The notes: generated from the letters alone by a model not told the origin. A DNA stretch of 64,000 bases from Streptomyces rapamycinicus NRRL 5491 (GCF_024298965.1 NZ_CP085193.1:9176001-9240000), one strand, 5' to 3'. Positions 53,884 to 62,922 are shown, counted from the stretch's first letter. Program-made: numbers and translations.

Positions 53884-54792
53884 ATGCGACAGGTTGCGAA
53901 AAAGGGCCTGATCACCGTAGCCGCGGCCAGCGGCGTTCTCGCCGTGACCGGCGGCTATGCCCACGCGGCGGGGTCGGGCGCCGACGGTGGCGCCGCGTAC
54001 TCGCCGGGCGTCGTCTCGGGCAACAACATCCAGGTCCCGGTGCATGTGCCGGTGAACCTGTGCGGAAACACGGTGAGCGTCGTCGGTGTCTTCAACGGCG
54101 CCGAGTGCGGCAACCGGTCCGGCGGTGGCTCGGGCGGCTCGTCCGGGGGTGGCGGCTCGCAGTCCGGCGGCTCGCAGGCGCAGGGCGGCAGCAGCGGCTC
54201 GTCGGGCATCGGTTCCGGCAACAACATCCAGGCCCCGATCGGCGTTCCGGTCAATGTGTGCGGGAACAACGTCAGCGCGGTCGGGTTCGGGAACAGCGGC
54301 GACGGCGGCGACTGCGGGGAGACGGTGCCGGCGGTGCCGGAGAACCCGGGGCAGCCGGAGGAGCCCGGCAACCCGGGGAATCCGGGCAACCCGGGAAACC
54401 CCGGGAACCCTGGCAATCCGGGGAACCCCGGGAACCCTGGCAATCCGGGGAACCCCGGGAATCCTGGGAACCCGGGTAACCCTGGCAACCCCGGCAACCC
54501 GGGGAACCCCGGAAACCCGGGCCAGCCTGGGAACCCGGGCAACCCCGGCAACCCGAGCAACCCGGGGGGTTCGAACCCCGGTGGTGGCTCGGAGCAGCCC
54601 GGGGACTCCTCGCAGGGCCACCAGGCCGAGCACACGGGAGTCCACGGCCTCGACCCGTCCGCGAACCTCGGCAGCAAGGAGCAGCTCGCGCACACTGGCG
54701 CGGGCCCCGTCGAGCTGGCCATTCCGGCCGCCGCGGGCCTGCTGCTCGCGGGCACGGTGCTCTACCGCCGGGCCCGCGCCGCACAGCGCTGA
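53884..54792 (+). CDS. Long chaplin with GNP-repeat stalk and sortase signal
   Basis: A 302-residue cell-wall-anchored hydrophobic protein of aerial hyphae. Signal peptide to about residue 28 (YAHA|AG). Two chaplin domains are at about 39-76 (Cys60, Cys75) and 108-145 (Cys126, Cys144), each starting GxGNNIQ-P. About 70 residues of GNP repeats form a stalk, then the sortase motif LAHTG (268-272), a hydrophobic helix and a basic tail. Start ATG has GGGAG upstream. Class: ChpA/B/C-like, anchored by a class E sortase. Confidence 0.94.
   Translation: MRQVAKKGLITVAAASGVLAVTGGYAHAAGSGADGGAAYSPGVVSGNNIQVPVHVPVNLCGNTVSVVGVFNGAECGNRSGGGSGGSSGGGGSQSGGSQAQGGSSGSSGIGSGNNIQAPIGVPVNVCGNNVSAVGFGNSGDGGDCGETVPAVPENPGQPEEPGNPGNPGNPGNPGNPGNPGNPGNPGNPGNPGNPGNPGNPGNPGNPGNPGNPGQPGNPGNPGNPSNPGGSNPGGGSEQPGDSSQGHQAEHTGVHGLDPSANLGSKEQLAHTGAGPVELAIPAAAGLLLAGTVLYRRARAAQR
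54367..54568 (+). repeat. 9-bp coding repeats (Gly-Asn-Pro)
   Basis: More than 20 units of GGNAAYCCN in frame, with codons varied (GGC/GGG/GGA, AAC/AAT, CCC/CCG/CCT). The encoded tract has collagen-like GNP periodicity and forms the spacer between the chaplin domains and the wall anchor. Confidence 0.9.
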
Positions 54793-54922
54793 TCACACCT
54801 CGCGCTGATGGGCGCTGACCGGTGCCGGACGGTGGCCGCACCGCACCACTCACCGTGCACCGCACCTCACACGCCACGCATCACACACCGGATCCCATAC
54901 GCCGGGTGACGGTGGCATCACT

Positions 54923-54959
54923 CCGGGCGGGCCCCCCGCGGTCGGCGGGGCCCGCCCGG
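54923..54959 (+). terminator. Terminator hairpin after the chaplin gene
   Basis: CCGGGCGGGCCCC and GGGGCCCGCCCGG form a perfect 13-base stem with an inner CCG/CGG pair around the loop. It lies 130 bases past the chaplin stop and 17 bases before the end of the convergent DUF5703 gene, so it may serve both. Confidence 0.8.
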
Positions 54960-54975
54960 TCATGTCCCGGGCCCG

Positions 54976-55164
54976 CTACCAGGTCGCCCTGAGCTGGCGG
55001 ATGATCCGGCGCCGCAATCGCACTCTGCGGCTGCCGTCGGGGTTGAGTCTCAAGCGATCCAACTCCCAGTGTCCGTACTCAGCATGGTCGGTGAGCAGGC
55101 GGGTAGTGGCCTTGCGGGAAACGCCGCGCGGCACATACACATCACAGAATTCGTATTCCGGCAT
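54976..55164 (-). CDS. DUF5703 family small protein
   Basis: A 62-residue basic protein: MPEYEFCDVYVPRGVSRKAT, LLTDHAEYGHWELDRLRL, then a very Arg-rich end RRVRLRRRIIRQLRA. This pattern is conserved in streptomycetes with no known function. It is divergent from the acidic hypothetical gene with a 47-base gap. Confidence 0.85.
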   Translation of the reverse strand: MPEYEFCDVYVPRGVSRKATTRLLTDHAEYGHWELDRLRLNPDGSRRVRLRRRIIRQLRATW

Positions 55165-55211
55165 CGCATCTATTGTGCGGGAACTGCCCTGCTACGGATA
55201 GCGTCTGCACT

Positions 55212-55910
55212 ATGTCTGATGCTGCGCAGCCATCCGCTGCCGAGGTACGTGCCGCCGCCGAAGCGGTGAAAGCCGCACTGGATCGTCACCTCGACGCTGT
55301 CGAACGTCGGTCGGGGGAAGGCGATCCGGCCGTCTACGCCGCGTTCAACGAACTGGCCGCGGCAGCCGAGGTCTACGACGAGCTGCTCTATGACGCCTAC
55401 GACGAGGTGACGCCCTTCGAGATCCCCGGTGACGACCGTCTCCCCGCCTACACCGGGCCGGAGGAGCCGAGCGCGCTGAGCGTGCTGATCCGCAGGGACT
55501 ACGTCGTCGCCGAACCGCAGCGACTGCTCTCGCAGGCGCAGCGGATCGCCGACCTGGATCCGGACATCGACACGGGGAACGACAAGCAGAGCGGCGGGGC
55601 GGCCGCCGGGGAGAGCGTGCACACCGCCCTGGGGGTGGTCTTCGGCGAGTTCGAGCCGGACGAGATCGCCTCCCGGCACAAGGAGTTCGGCCTGGAGGAG
55701 GGCGACTCCACGCTCTGGGTGGTGGCGGCCGAGGAGCCCCCGGAGCCGGGGGAGTGGCTCTCCGCCCCCTTCGACCAGGCGGATCCGCATATGGTCGTGT
55801 GCCGCTTCGACATGAGCTCGGTCTTCGACGAAGAGCTCGAGGACGACGAGGAGCTCGAGGACGAGGACGAGGACGAGGATGACCTGGAGGTCCTGGAGCC
55901 GGGCAGCTGA
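55212..55910 (+). CDS. Acidic hypothetical protein
   Basis: A 232-residue soluble protein, conserved-looking but unrecognised. The N-terminal half is helical (VRAAAEAVKAALDRHLDAVE), the middle contains VLIRRDYVVAEPQRLL, and the last 35 residues are almost only Glu and Asp. ATG 55212 is used; the ribosome site is weak. No membrane segment or motif gives a function. Confidence 0.75.
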   Translation: MSDAAQPSAAEVRAAAEAVKAALDRHLDAVERRSGEGDPAVYAAFNELAAAAEVYDELLYDAYDEVTPFEIPGDDRLPAYTGPEEPSALSVLIRRDYVVAEPQRLLSQAQRIADLDPDIDTGNDKQSGGAAAGESVHTALGVVFGEFEPDEIASRHKEFGLEEGDSTLWVVAAEEPPEPGEWLSAPFDQADPHMVVCRFDMSSVFDEELEDDEELEDEDEDEDDLEVLEPGS

Positions 55911-56116
55911 GGTCTGGGGTTCCGGGCCGCCCGGCCCGGGGCCGTTTGCCTTCGGATTGCTCGGTTCCGGGCGGCTCGGGCCCGGCGGTGGCTTCGGGCC
56001 GCCCGGAACCGGGTCACTCGGCTCCGTAGTACCCCGGCCCCGGATCGCTTGGTCGTGAGGCCGCGCGATCCGGGGCCGGGGGCGTGCTGGAGGCTTGTCG
56101 CGGGGTGGGGCGGGGT

Positions 56117-56140
56117 GGGGGGGGGGGGGGGGGGGGGGGG
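56117..56140. repeat. 24-base poly-G run
   Basis: An uninterrupted run of 24 G preceded by GGGGTGGGGCGGGGT. It lies 18 bases beyond the stop of the minus-strand RecD-like gene, where it would be read as poly-C in the 3' untranslated region. The surrounding gap 55911-56158 holds GGGCCGCCCGG-type inverted repeats and no gene. Confidence 0.9.
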
Positions 56141-56158
56141 CCCGGCCCGGTCCCGTGG

Positions 56159-58519
56159 TCAGCCGGTGGGCGCGGGTGGGACCTGGGCCTGGAGGAGGGC
56201 GCGCAGGCGGGTGGTGCGGTCCTTGAAGGGGATTTCCGCCACCGCTCGCGGCAGCGCCGCATCCGCGCCGTGCACCACCGAGAGATGGCGCTCACCACGG
56301 CCGAAGGCCGTATAGACCCAGGCCCGGGTCAGCCCCGCTGCGGCGTCGCCCGGCAGCACCACCACGGCCGCGGGCCAGCGCGCCCCCGCCGCCTGGTGCG
56401 CGGTGAGGGCCCAGCCGTGCCGCACCAGCTCGCCGACCTCCTCGCGCACCACCACGACCGGCGTGCCGGCGCAGTCCAGACGCAGCCCCTCGGCGTCCGC
56501 CGAGACCACGGTGCCCTGCACCGTACGGCCCGGGGCCGGGGTGTACGCCACGCGGTCGCCCGGGTCGAAGCCGCCGAACCGGCCGGGGCCGGGGTTGAGG
56601 CGGTCCTTCAGGGCCGCGTTGAGCGCGCGGGTGCCGGCCGCGCCGCCGTGGCCCGGGGTGATCACCTGGGTCTGCTCCGGCGGGACGCCGATCGCGCGGG
56701 GCACCGAGTCGGCGACGAGCTGCACGGTGCGGTGCACCGCCTCGCCCGCGTCCCGCACGGGCACGATCACGACCTCCTTGCCGGGCGCCTCCACCTGGCT
56801 GAGCTCGCCGATCCCGATGCCCGAGACCAGCTCGCCGATGGGGCCCGGGTCGGGGGTGCGGGAGACGACCTGCGGGCAGCGGCGGGCCGCCACCAGGTCC
56901 GCGAAGACCCGGCCGGGACCGGCCGACCACAGCACCCCCGGATCCCCGCTCAGCACCAGACGGGCGCCGTCCGGCAGCGACTCGACCAGCATCGCGGCCG
57001 TTTCCACATCGAGCTGCGGGGCGTCCAGCACGGCGAGCAGATCGAGCGCCAGCGCGCCCTCCTCGTCGCGTCCGGGGCCCTCGGCGCCGGCCAGCAGCCC
57101 GGCGACCGTGACGGCCGCCGAGGCGGCCTCCGGGGCCTCGTCCGGGTCTGCCTCCGGGCCCGCCTCCGGGCCGGTGCCCGGGGCCTCGCTGAGTGCGGCG
57201 GCCAGCCGCCGCCTGCCGTCCTCGGTGTGCGCGGCGGCGTAGGCCCGCAGGCCCATCGCACGGGCGGCGGCGACCAGTGCCGCCGGTTCGGCGCGCGCCG
57301 CCTCACCACCGCTGTGGGAGACCAGGCCGTGGGCCGCGACGGTACGGATGAGCTCCGCGGCGGAGGCGGACGGCGCGGCGGCGGCCGCGCCCTCCCACTC
57401 GGCGTCCCCCACGGGCGCCTCGCCGTCCTGTACGGGGGCGAAGGTGCTCGCCAGCCGGGCGAGCCCGTCGGCCAGGCTCTCCTCCGCCAGGGCATAGCGG
57501 TCCAGCCCCAGCAGCACCCGCACCGGCTGCTCGGCGTCCTCGTCCTCGGCCGCCCGGGGACGGGCGCCCGCCGGGGCGTCGAGCGCGTCCTGGAAGACCA
57601 GCACCGCGCCCTCCGCGATCGCGGTGCGCAGCGCCTCGTCCGGGTCCGGCACGGACGCCTTGGCGAGCGCGTCGCGCAGCGCGGACGACTCCAGCGCGGT
57701 GTGCCCCTCGAGGGCGGCGCGCTCCAGCAGCCAGCCGGTGAGCGCCAGCGCACGGCGCTCGTCGCCGGGCTCGCAGGCCGGGCCGAGGAGGGAGCGGGCG
57801 AAGCCGTCCGCCTGGTCGGGGCGTACGCCGGGCACGGCCAGCAGCTGCCAGGGGTCCTCGCGCAGCGCCTCGGCGGCGTGCTCCCCGAGCGTTTCGGCGA
57901 CCTTCCCGGCCAGGGTCTCGGGGGCCCCGCCCGCCACGAGCACCTCCCGGACGTCGCCGCTGCCGGGGATCTCGCCCCCCGGTCCACGCGCCGGACGGGC
58001 CGCCGACGGCCGTACGGGAGCGGGCGCGGCGGCGGGCGCCGCCGCACGGGCCCGCTCACGGGGGGCCGCGGGGGCGGCGGGCGCCGCCGGACGCGCCGCC
58101 GGGGCGTCGTTGAAGAACGACGCCGCCGACCGCTCACCGCTCTCCACGGCCCGCACGGCAGCGGCCAACGCCTCAGCCGCCGCCGACCGCCCTCCCTTGC
58201 CCGCACCGCCGGAGGTCTCCGCGGCCTCGCGCGACTTGTCCTCCCCGCCGGGAGTCCCCGCCTCGTCGGCCGCGCCCCGTCCGGGGGATTCCGCGGCTCC
58301 GGCGGCCGCGACCGTCCCCGCGTCGTTCCGGTCCGCCCCCGCGGGGGCGGACGTGGCGGCGGGCTCGCTGCGGTCGTCCGGGGCGTGGCCCGGGGCCGTC
58401 CCGGTAGCGGGGTCGCCCGGGGCACCCGGCGCACGGGCCCCAGCGCTTTCCGGCCCCGCCGGCGAGTCGGCCTCCTCGGGCGCGGGTGTGGCGTCGCCGG
58501 CGAGGCGGTCGGTACTCAC
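56159..58519 (-). CDS. RecD/TraA-like helicase-related protein without Walker A
   Basis: A 786-residue protein. The first about 190 residues are Ala/Gly/Pro/Glu low-complexity. A helix-hairpin-helix region (ALREDPWQLLAVPGVRPDQA) as in RecD2 follows. The middle has remnants of ATPase motifs (LDLLAVLDAPQLDVETAAML, RLVLSGDPGVLWSAGPGRVF), and the C-terminus is UvrD_C_2-like (GDRVAYTPAPGRTVQGTVVS, GWALTAHQAAGARWPAAVVV). No GxxGxGKT Walker A is found where RecD2 has one, so ATP hydrolysis is doubtful. GTG start overlaps the aldo/keto reductase stop. Confidence 0.78.
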   Translation of the reverse strand: MSTDRLAGDATPAPEEADSPAGPESAGARAPGAPGDPATGTAPGHAPDDRSEPAATSAPAGADRNDAGTVAAAGAAESPGRGAADEAGTPGGEDKSREAAETSGGAGKGGRSAAAEALAAAVRAVESGERSAASFFNDAPAARPAAPAAPAAPRERARAAAPAAAPAPVRPSAARPARGPGGEIPGSGDVREVLVAGGAPETLAGKVAETLGEHAAEALREDPWQLLAVPGVRPDQADGFARSLLGPACEPGDERRALALTGWLLERAALEGHTALESSALRDALAKASVPDPDEALRTAIAEGAVLVFQDALDAPAGARPRAAEDEDAEQPVRVLLGLDRYALAEESLADGLARLASTFAPVQDGEAPVGDAEWEGAAAAAPSASAAELIRTVAAHGLVSHSGGEAARAEPAALVAAARAMGLRAYAAAHTEDGRRRLAAALSEAPGTGPEAGPEADPDEAPEAASAAVTVAGLLAGAEGPGRDEEGALALDLLAVLDAPQLDVETAAMLVESLPDGARLVLSGDPGVLWSAGPGRVFADLVAARRCPQVVSRTPDPGPIGELVSGIGIGELSQVEAPGKEVVIVPVRDAGEAVHRTVQLVADSVPRAIGVPPEQTQVITPGHGGAAGTRALNAALKDRLNPGPGRFGGFDPGDRVAYTPAPGRTVQGTVVSADAEGLRLDCAGTPVVVVREEVGELVRHGWALTAHQAAGARWPAAVVVLPGDAAAGLTRAWVYTAFGRGERHLSVVHGADAALPRAVAEIPFKDRTTRLRALLQAQVPPAPTG

Positions 58520-59496
58520 AGCGTGCTCCAGTCCTGATCGGGATAGCGGTGCACGGGCGCCGACACATCGTCGAGCGCCTGGCAGATCTCGTCCGGAAGA
58601 CTAAGGGTCTCCGCCGACAACGCCGCCCTCAGCTGCTGGGCGTTGCGCGCGCCGACGATCGGGGCGGTGACGCCCGGGCGGTCGCGGACCCAGGCCAGGG
58701 CCACGTTGAGCGCGGTGGTCGCCAGGCCGTCGGCGGCTATGGCGACCGCTTCGACGATGCGGCTCGCCTCCTCGTCCAGATACGGCTCGACGAACGCCGC
58801 GAGCTCGGAGGCGCCGCGCGAGTCGGCGGGCGTCGTATGGCGGTACTTGCCGGTGAGCACACCGCGGCCGAGCGGCGAGGACGGCAGCAGCCCGACGCCC
58901 AGGTCGAGCGCGGCGGGCAGCACCTCGCGCTCCACACCGCGCTGGAGCAGCGAATACTCCATCTGGGTGCTGGCCAGCCGGGTGTGCGCGCCCGAGGAGG
59001 CCAGCTGCCAGGTGGCGGCCTTCGCGAGCTGCCAGCCGCTGAAGTTGGACACCCCCACATAGCGGGCCCGCCCGCTGCTCACCGCGATGTCGAGCGCTTG
59101 AAGGGTCTCCTCGAGCGGGGTGAACGGGTCGAAGGCGTGCACCTGCCACAGGTCGACATAGTCCGTGCCCAGCCGCTCCAGCGAGGCGTCCAGCGCGGCC
59201 AGCAGATTGCCGCGCGAGGCGTCGAAGCGGCGGTCGGGGTCGGGAACGCTGCCCGCCTTGGTCGCGATCTGGAGATCGCGCCGGGGCAGTAACCCCTCCA
59301 GCAACTGCCCCAGGAGGTATTCGGCGCCGCCGTCCGCGTACACATCCGCGGTGTCGACGAGCGTCCCGCCCGCTTCCCAGAACGCCTTGAGCTGATCCGC
59401 GGCGTCGTGTTCGTCGGTGTCCCGCCCCCAAGTGAGCGTGCCGAGCCCGAGCCGGGAGACGCGCAGGCCCGTGCGGCCGAGGTGCCTTAGCTCCAT
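58516..59496 (-). CDS. Aldo/keto reductase
   Basis: A 326-residue NADPH-dependent TIM-barrel reductase. The tetrad is seen in LVDTADVYADGGAEYLLG (Asp, Tyr), LQIATKAGS (Lys) and LWQVHAFDP (His). The C-terminal cofactor loop is TAPIVGARNAQQLRAAL. ATG 59496 begins the family's usual MELRHLGRTGLRVSRLGLG; the extra upstream frame covers the promoter of the divergent gene. It is followed by the RecD-like gene with GTGA overlap. Confidence 0.94.
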   Translation of the reverse strand: MELRHLGRTGLRVSRLGLGTLTWGRDTDEHDAADQLKAFWEAGGTLVDTADVYADGGAEYLLGQLLEGLLPRRDLQIATKAGSVPDPDRRFDASRGNLLAALDASLERLGTDYVDLWQVHAFDPFTPLEETLQALDIAVSSGRARYVGVSNFSGWQLAKAATWQLASSGAHTRLASTQMEYSLLQRGVEREVLPAALDLGVGLLPSSPLGRGVLTGKYRHTTPADSRGASELAAFVEPYLDEEASRIVEAVAIAADGLATTALNVALAWVRDRPGVTAPIVGARNAQQLRAALSAETLSLPDEICQALDDVSAPVHRYPDQDWSTL

Positions 59497-59553
59497 GAAC
59501 GTCGAGATTACTGGCCGCAAAGCGCCACGTGGCAGCCTGTGGATAACCCGCCC

Positions 59554-59583
59554 CTGACGTATCAGGGCCATGCGCGCTAGAGT
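59554..59583 (+). promoter_or_regulatory. Candidate promoter of the LLM oxidoreductase gene
   Basis: CTGACG (59554-59559), an 18-base spacer and TAGAGT (59578-59583). Transcription would start near 59590, just before the palindrome at 59600-59613. Confidence 0.55.
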
Positions 59584-59599
59584 CCCCGGAGCAGCGACG

Positions 59600-59613
59600 T
59601 TACTGATCAGTAA
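59600..59613. promoter_or_regulatory. Perfect 14-bp palindrome, likely repressor operator
   Basis: TTACTGATCAGTAA is perfectly symmetric, AT-rich for this genome, and lies between the predicted start of transcription and the AGGGG ribosome site of the LLM gene. This is the layout of a TetR- or MarR-type repressor site. No regulator gene is adjacent. Confidence 0.7.
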
Positions 59614-59623
59614 GGGGTGCGGT

Positions 59624-60673
59624 ATGAGGCTCGGCATCAACCTCGGCTACTGGGGCGCCGGAATGGACGCGGACAACCTCGCGGTCGCCCGCGAGGCCGA
59701 CAAACTCGGCTATTCCGTCTGCTGGGCGGCGGAAGCCTACGGTTCGGACGCCGCCACGGTGCTCGCGTGGGTCGCCGCGCAGACCGAGCGCATCGACGTC
59801 GGCTCCGCCATCTTCCAGATCCCGGCCCGCACGCCCGCCATGACGGCGATGACCGCCGCCACCCTGGACACCCTCTCCGGCGGCCGTTTCCGCCTCGGGC
59901 TCGGCGTCTCGGGGCCCCAGGTGTCCGAGGGCTGGTACGGGGTGCGGTTCGACAAGCCGCTCGCCCGCACCCGCGAGTACGTGGAGATCATCCGCAAGGC
60001 GATGTCGCGTGAGCGGCTGACCCACGAGGGCCGGAACTGGACCCTGCCGCTGCCGGACGGCCCCGGCAAGCCCCTCAAGCTCACCGTGCACCCGGTGCGG
60101 GAGTACATCCCGCTGTACATCGCGGCCATCGGCCCGAAGAACCTGGAGCAGACCGGCGAGATCGCCGACGGCGCCCTGGTCCTGTTCTACGATCCCGAGC
60201 ACGCCGAGGAGACCACCCTCAGCTCGCTGCGCGCGGGCCGCGAGAAGGCGGGCAAGGACCTCGAGGGGTTCGACGTGGTGCCCACCGTCCCGATGGCCCT
60301 CGGCGACGACGTCCGTGGCCTCGCCGACCAGTTCCGCCCGTACACCGCGCTCTACGTGGGCGGTATGGGCAGCGCCAAGCAGAACTTCTACAACAAGCTG
60401 GCGCAGCGCATGGGGTACGAGAAGGAGGCCGCCGAGATCCAGGAGAAGTACCTCTCCGGTGACAAGGAGGGCGCCGCCGCTGCCGTCCCCCACGAGCTGA
60501 TCGACTCCACCGCGCTGCTCGGCCCCGTCGAGCGCATCGCCGACCGCATGCAGGCGTACGCGGGCGCCGGGGTCACCACCCTGTCGCTCACGCCCGCGGG
60601 CTTCACGCTGGAGGAGCGGCTGGCCGGGCTGCGGGCGGGCGTCGAGGCCCTGGAGCGGGCCGGGCTCGCGTAA
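59624..60673 (+). CDS. LLM class F420-dependent oxidoreductase
   Basis: A 349-residue TIM-barrel F420 enzyme. MRLGINLGYWGAGMDADNLA, READKLGYSVCWAAEAYGSD, ARTPAMTAMTAATLDTLSGG and RFRLGLGVSGPQVSEGWYG are typical of the MSMEG-type F420-dependent group. ATG 59624 has AGGGG 8 bases upstream. It is monocistronic and under the palindromic operator. The substrate is unknown. Confidence 0.93.
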   Translation: MRLGINLGYWGAGMDADNLAVAREADKLGYSVCWAAEAYGSDAATVLAWVAAQTERIDVGSAIFQIPARTPAMTAMTAATLDTLSGGRFRLGLGVSGPQVSEGWYGVRFDKPLARTREYVEIIRKAMSRERLTHEGRNWTLPLPDGPGKPLKLTVHPVREYIPLYIAAIGPKNLEQTGEIADGALVLFYDPEHAEETTLSSLRAGREKAGKDLEGFDVVPTVPMALGDDVRGLADQFRPYTALYVGGMGSAKQNFYNKLAQRMGYEKEAAEIQEKYLSGDKEGAAAAVPHELIDSTALLGPVERIADRMQAYAGAGVTTLSLTPAGFTLEERLAGLRAGVEALERAGLA

Positions 60674-61003
60674 CGCGCGAAACGCGATGTGTCGGCCCGG
60701 CGCCACGCGCACGTGCCGGCCCGGCGCCACGCGCACGGTGTCGGCCCGGCGCCGAGCCGGGAGAGTCTGGAAAGTTCTGCGGCCGTGGTGGGGGCTCGGG
60801 GGTCTTCCCCGCCACGGCCGTCATCCAGCACAACGCCTCCGCCGCCCAGGGGTTACGCGGACGCGGCGTACGGAGGGGTCCCCCCGTTCGGCCGAGCCGG
60901 GTGCCCCAGCTGTTGCAGCCGCCCCCACCGGGCCGTTGACTTTTTCTGCGCACGGCGGCTTCTGCGCACGGCGGCGCATGACCAGCGCACGGAGGTGGCG
61001 GCG
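60674..61003. other. 330-base intergenic region with two tandem repeats
   Basis: A 24-25-base unit (TCGGCCCGGCGCCACGCGCA...) occurs two and a half times at 60692-60753. A perfect 16-base unit TTCTGCGCACGGCGGC is duplicated at 60944-60975, after TTGACT (60936). No coding gene is supported, although a frame is open. Confidence 0.6.
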
Positions 61004-61813
61004 ATGCTCTCGGCGAAAAGCGTGTTCCAGGAGATCCTCGACAACGACGAGTCGTTCCGGCTCTTCTGCTCCGTCGCGGCCAGCGGGGAGGCCCAGGGAG
61101 GCTGGGAGAACGGCCGGATCGCCGCCCTGGTGCCCGGGAGCCGCCGCGACCTCGCGCCCAAGATCGCCCGCCATGGCGCCGACGAGGACAAACACGGCCG
61201 GATCTTCAACGCTCTGCTCCGCAAGCGCGGTCTGGAGCCCATGGAGGTCCCGCGCGAGACCGACTACACGATGCTCCTGGAGGCGCGCGGCATCGGCCTC
61301 GCCCATGACAAGCTGCGCCGCGACGAGCCGCTCACCGAGCACGACATCGTGACCTACCTCGCCCACAGCCGGGTCACCGAACAGCGCGCCTCCGCCCAGA
61401 TGATGATGTTGCGCAGGTACTTCGGCGGCCACCCCGACGTCGGCCGCGCGGTGCGCATGATCGCCGACGACGAGGACAGCCACCTCGCCTACTGCCACGA
61501 GGAGCTGCTGCGGCTGGCCGCCGACGGATACGGCCGGACCATCCAGCGGACCCTGCGGGAGAGCGCGCTCGTCGAGACGGAGGTCTACCGGGACGTCAGC
61601 CTGGCCGTGATGGCCCGCATGGGACGCCTCCTGGGCTGGCCCCGGCCGAAGTCCGCGCTCCTCGCGGCCGGGATCCACGCCCTGCACACATACGAGCGGC
61701 TGGGCGGCTGGCGGCGCATGGTGTCACTGCGGATGCCCGAGCGGCGGAACGCGCTCGGCGGAGGACCCGCGAAGAGCGCCTCCGGCGCGCCCGAGGCGCC
61801 CGAGTTTGTCTGA
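61004..61813 (+). CDS. Ferritin-like diiron domain protein
   Basis: A 269-residue four-helix-bundle protein. Metal-ligand motifs are HGADEDKHGRIF, HSRVTEQRASAQMMML and IADDEDSHLAYCHEELL (two E/DxxH pairs and a lone Glu). The C-terminus (MRMPERRNALGG-like) is basic and disordered. ATG 61004 follows GGAGG at 8 bases; upstream open frame is repeat. The role may be oxidation or iron handling and is not specified. Confidence 0.88.
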   Translation: MLSAKSVFQEILDNDESFRLFCSVAASGEAQGGWENGRIAALVPGSRRDLAPKIARHGADEDKHGRIFNALLRKRGLEPMEVPRETDYTMLLEARGIGLAHDKLRRDEPLTEHDIVTYLAHSRVTEQRASAQMMMLRRYFGGHPDVGRAVRMIADDEDSHLAYCHEELLRLAADGYGRTIQRTLRESALVETEVYRDVSLAVMARMGRLLGWPRPKSALLAAGIHALHTYERLGGWRRMVSLRMPERRNALGGGPAKSASGAPEAPEFV

Positions 61814-61833
61814 CCGGCCCCTGAGACCGCCGC

Positions 61834-62826
61834 TCAGAGCCACCCGCGCCGCTTGAACCAGCGGTACAGCAGCGCGATCACACCGGCCATCAGCGCGACC
61901 ACCCCCGGGTATCCCCAGGGCTGCTTCAGCTCCGGCATGTGTGTGAAGTTCATGCCGTAGATCCCGGCGATCATCGTCGGGACCGCGGCCATGGCCGCCC
62001 ACGCCGAGATCTTCCGCATGTCGTCGTTCTGCCGCACGCCCATCTGCGCGAGATGGGCGGAGAGGATGTCCGACAGCAGCCGGTCCAGCCCCTCAACATG
62101 CTCGTTCACCCGGGTCAGATGGTCGCTGACATCGCGGAAGAACGGCCGGGAGCCCTCGTGCACGAACGGCACCCCGGCGCCGGTGAGCCGCTCCATCGGC
62201 TCCCCCAACGGCCCGGCCGAGCGGCGGAATTCCATCACCTCGCGCTTGAAGGCGTAGATCCGCCCGGCGGTGTTCTGCCCGGCGCCCGAGTTCGGGGCGA
62301 AGACCTCCGTCTCCAGCTCCTCCAGGTCCCCGTGCAGATCGTCGGCCACGTCCAGGTAATGGTCCACGACCGCGTCGGAGACCGCGTACATCACCGCCGT
62401 AGGGCCGTGCTGGAGCACCTCGGGCATCTTCTCCAGCCGGTCGCGCACCGAGCCGAGCGGATTGGCCTCGCCGTGCCTTACGGTCACCACGAAGGAGTCA
62501 CCTACGAAGACCATCAGCTCACCCGCGGTGACGGTCCCGGCCTTGTCGTCGTACTGCACCGGCTTGAGCACCAGGAACAGCGAATCGTCATAGACCTCCA
62601 GCTTCGGCCTCTGGTGGGCGCACAGGGCGTCCTCGACGGCCAGCGGATGCAGTCCGAACTCGCTGGTGACCAGCTCGAACTCCTTCTCGGTCGGCTCATG
62701 CAGCCCGATCCACAAGAAGGCGTCCCCACTCGCCCGCGCCTCGTCCAGGGCGTCGGAGAAGTCAGCGGGTCCCTCGGTGCGGGCCCCGTCCCGGTAGATG
62801 GCACAATCCACGATCACGCTGCGCAT
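61834..62826 (-). CDS. corA: Magnesium/cobalt transporter CorA
   Basis: A 330-residue channel subunit. A large cytoplasmic domain (IGLHEPTEKEFELVTSEFGL, HPLAVEDALCAHQRPKLEVY) is followed by the long stalk helix and two C-terminal membrane helices with the selectivity motif YGMNF and basic end RWFKRRGWL. ATG 62826 is the start; upstream frame overlaps the divergent phosphatase gene. Confidence 0.95.
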   Translation of the reverse strand: MRSVIVDCAIYRDGARTEGPADFSDALDEARASGDAFLWIGLHEPTEKEFELVTSEFGLHPLAVEDALCAHQRPKLEVYDDSLFLVLKPVQYDDKAGTVTAGELMVFVGDSFVVTVRHGEANPLGSVRDRLEKMPEVLQHGPTAVMYAVSDAVVDHYLDVADDLHGDLEELETEVFAPNSGAGQNTAGRIYAFKREVMEFRRSAGPLGEPMERLTGAGVPFVHEGSRPFFRDVSDHLTRVNEHVEGLDRLLSDILSAHLAQMGVRQNDDMRKISAWAAMAAVPTMIAGIYGMNFTHMPELKQPWGYPGVVALMAGVIALLYRWFKRRGWL

Positions 62827-62922
62827 TGTGCCTCGCGCGATGCCGATCGGCACAGGGGACCCCGTGCGGGATCGGTGCGCATCCCCGCTGAGCGGCGCCG
62901 GAGGGGTCGTAGGGTGGCAGCC

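Noticed and set aside
54367..54568. Regular repeats suggesting a CRISPR array
   Set aside because: Units are 9 bases, contiguous, without spacers, and encode GNP in frame.
56084..58537. Plus-strand frame spanning the poly-G run
   Set aside because: It is the antisense of the RecD-like gene with non-protein-like composition.
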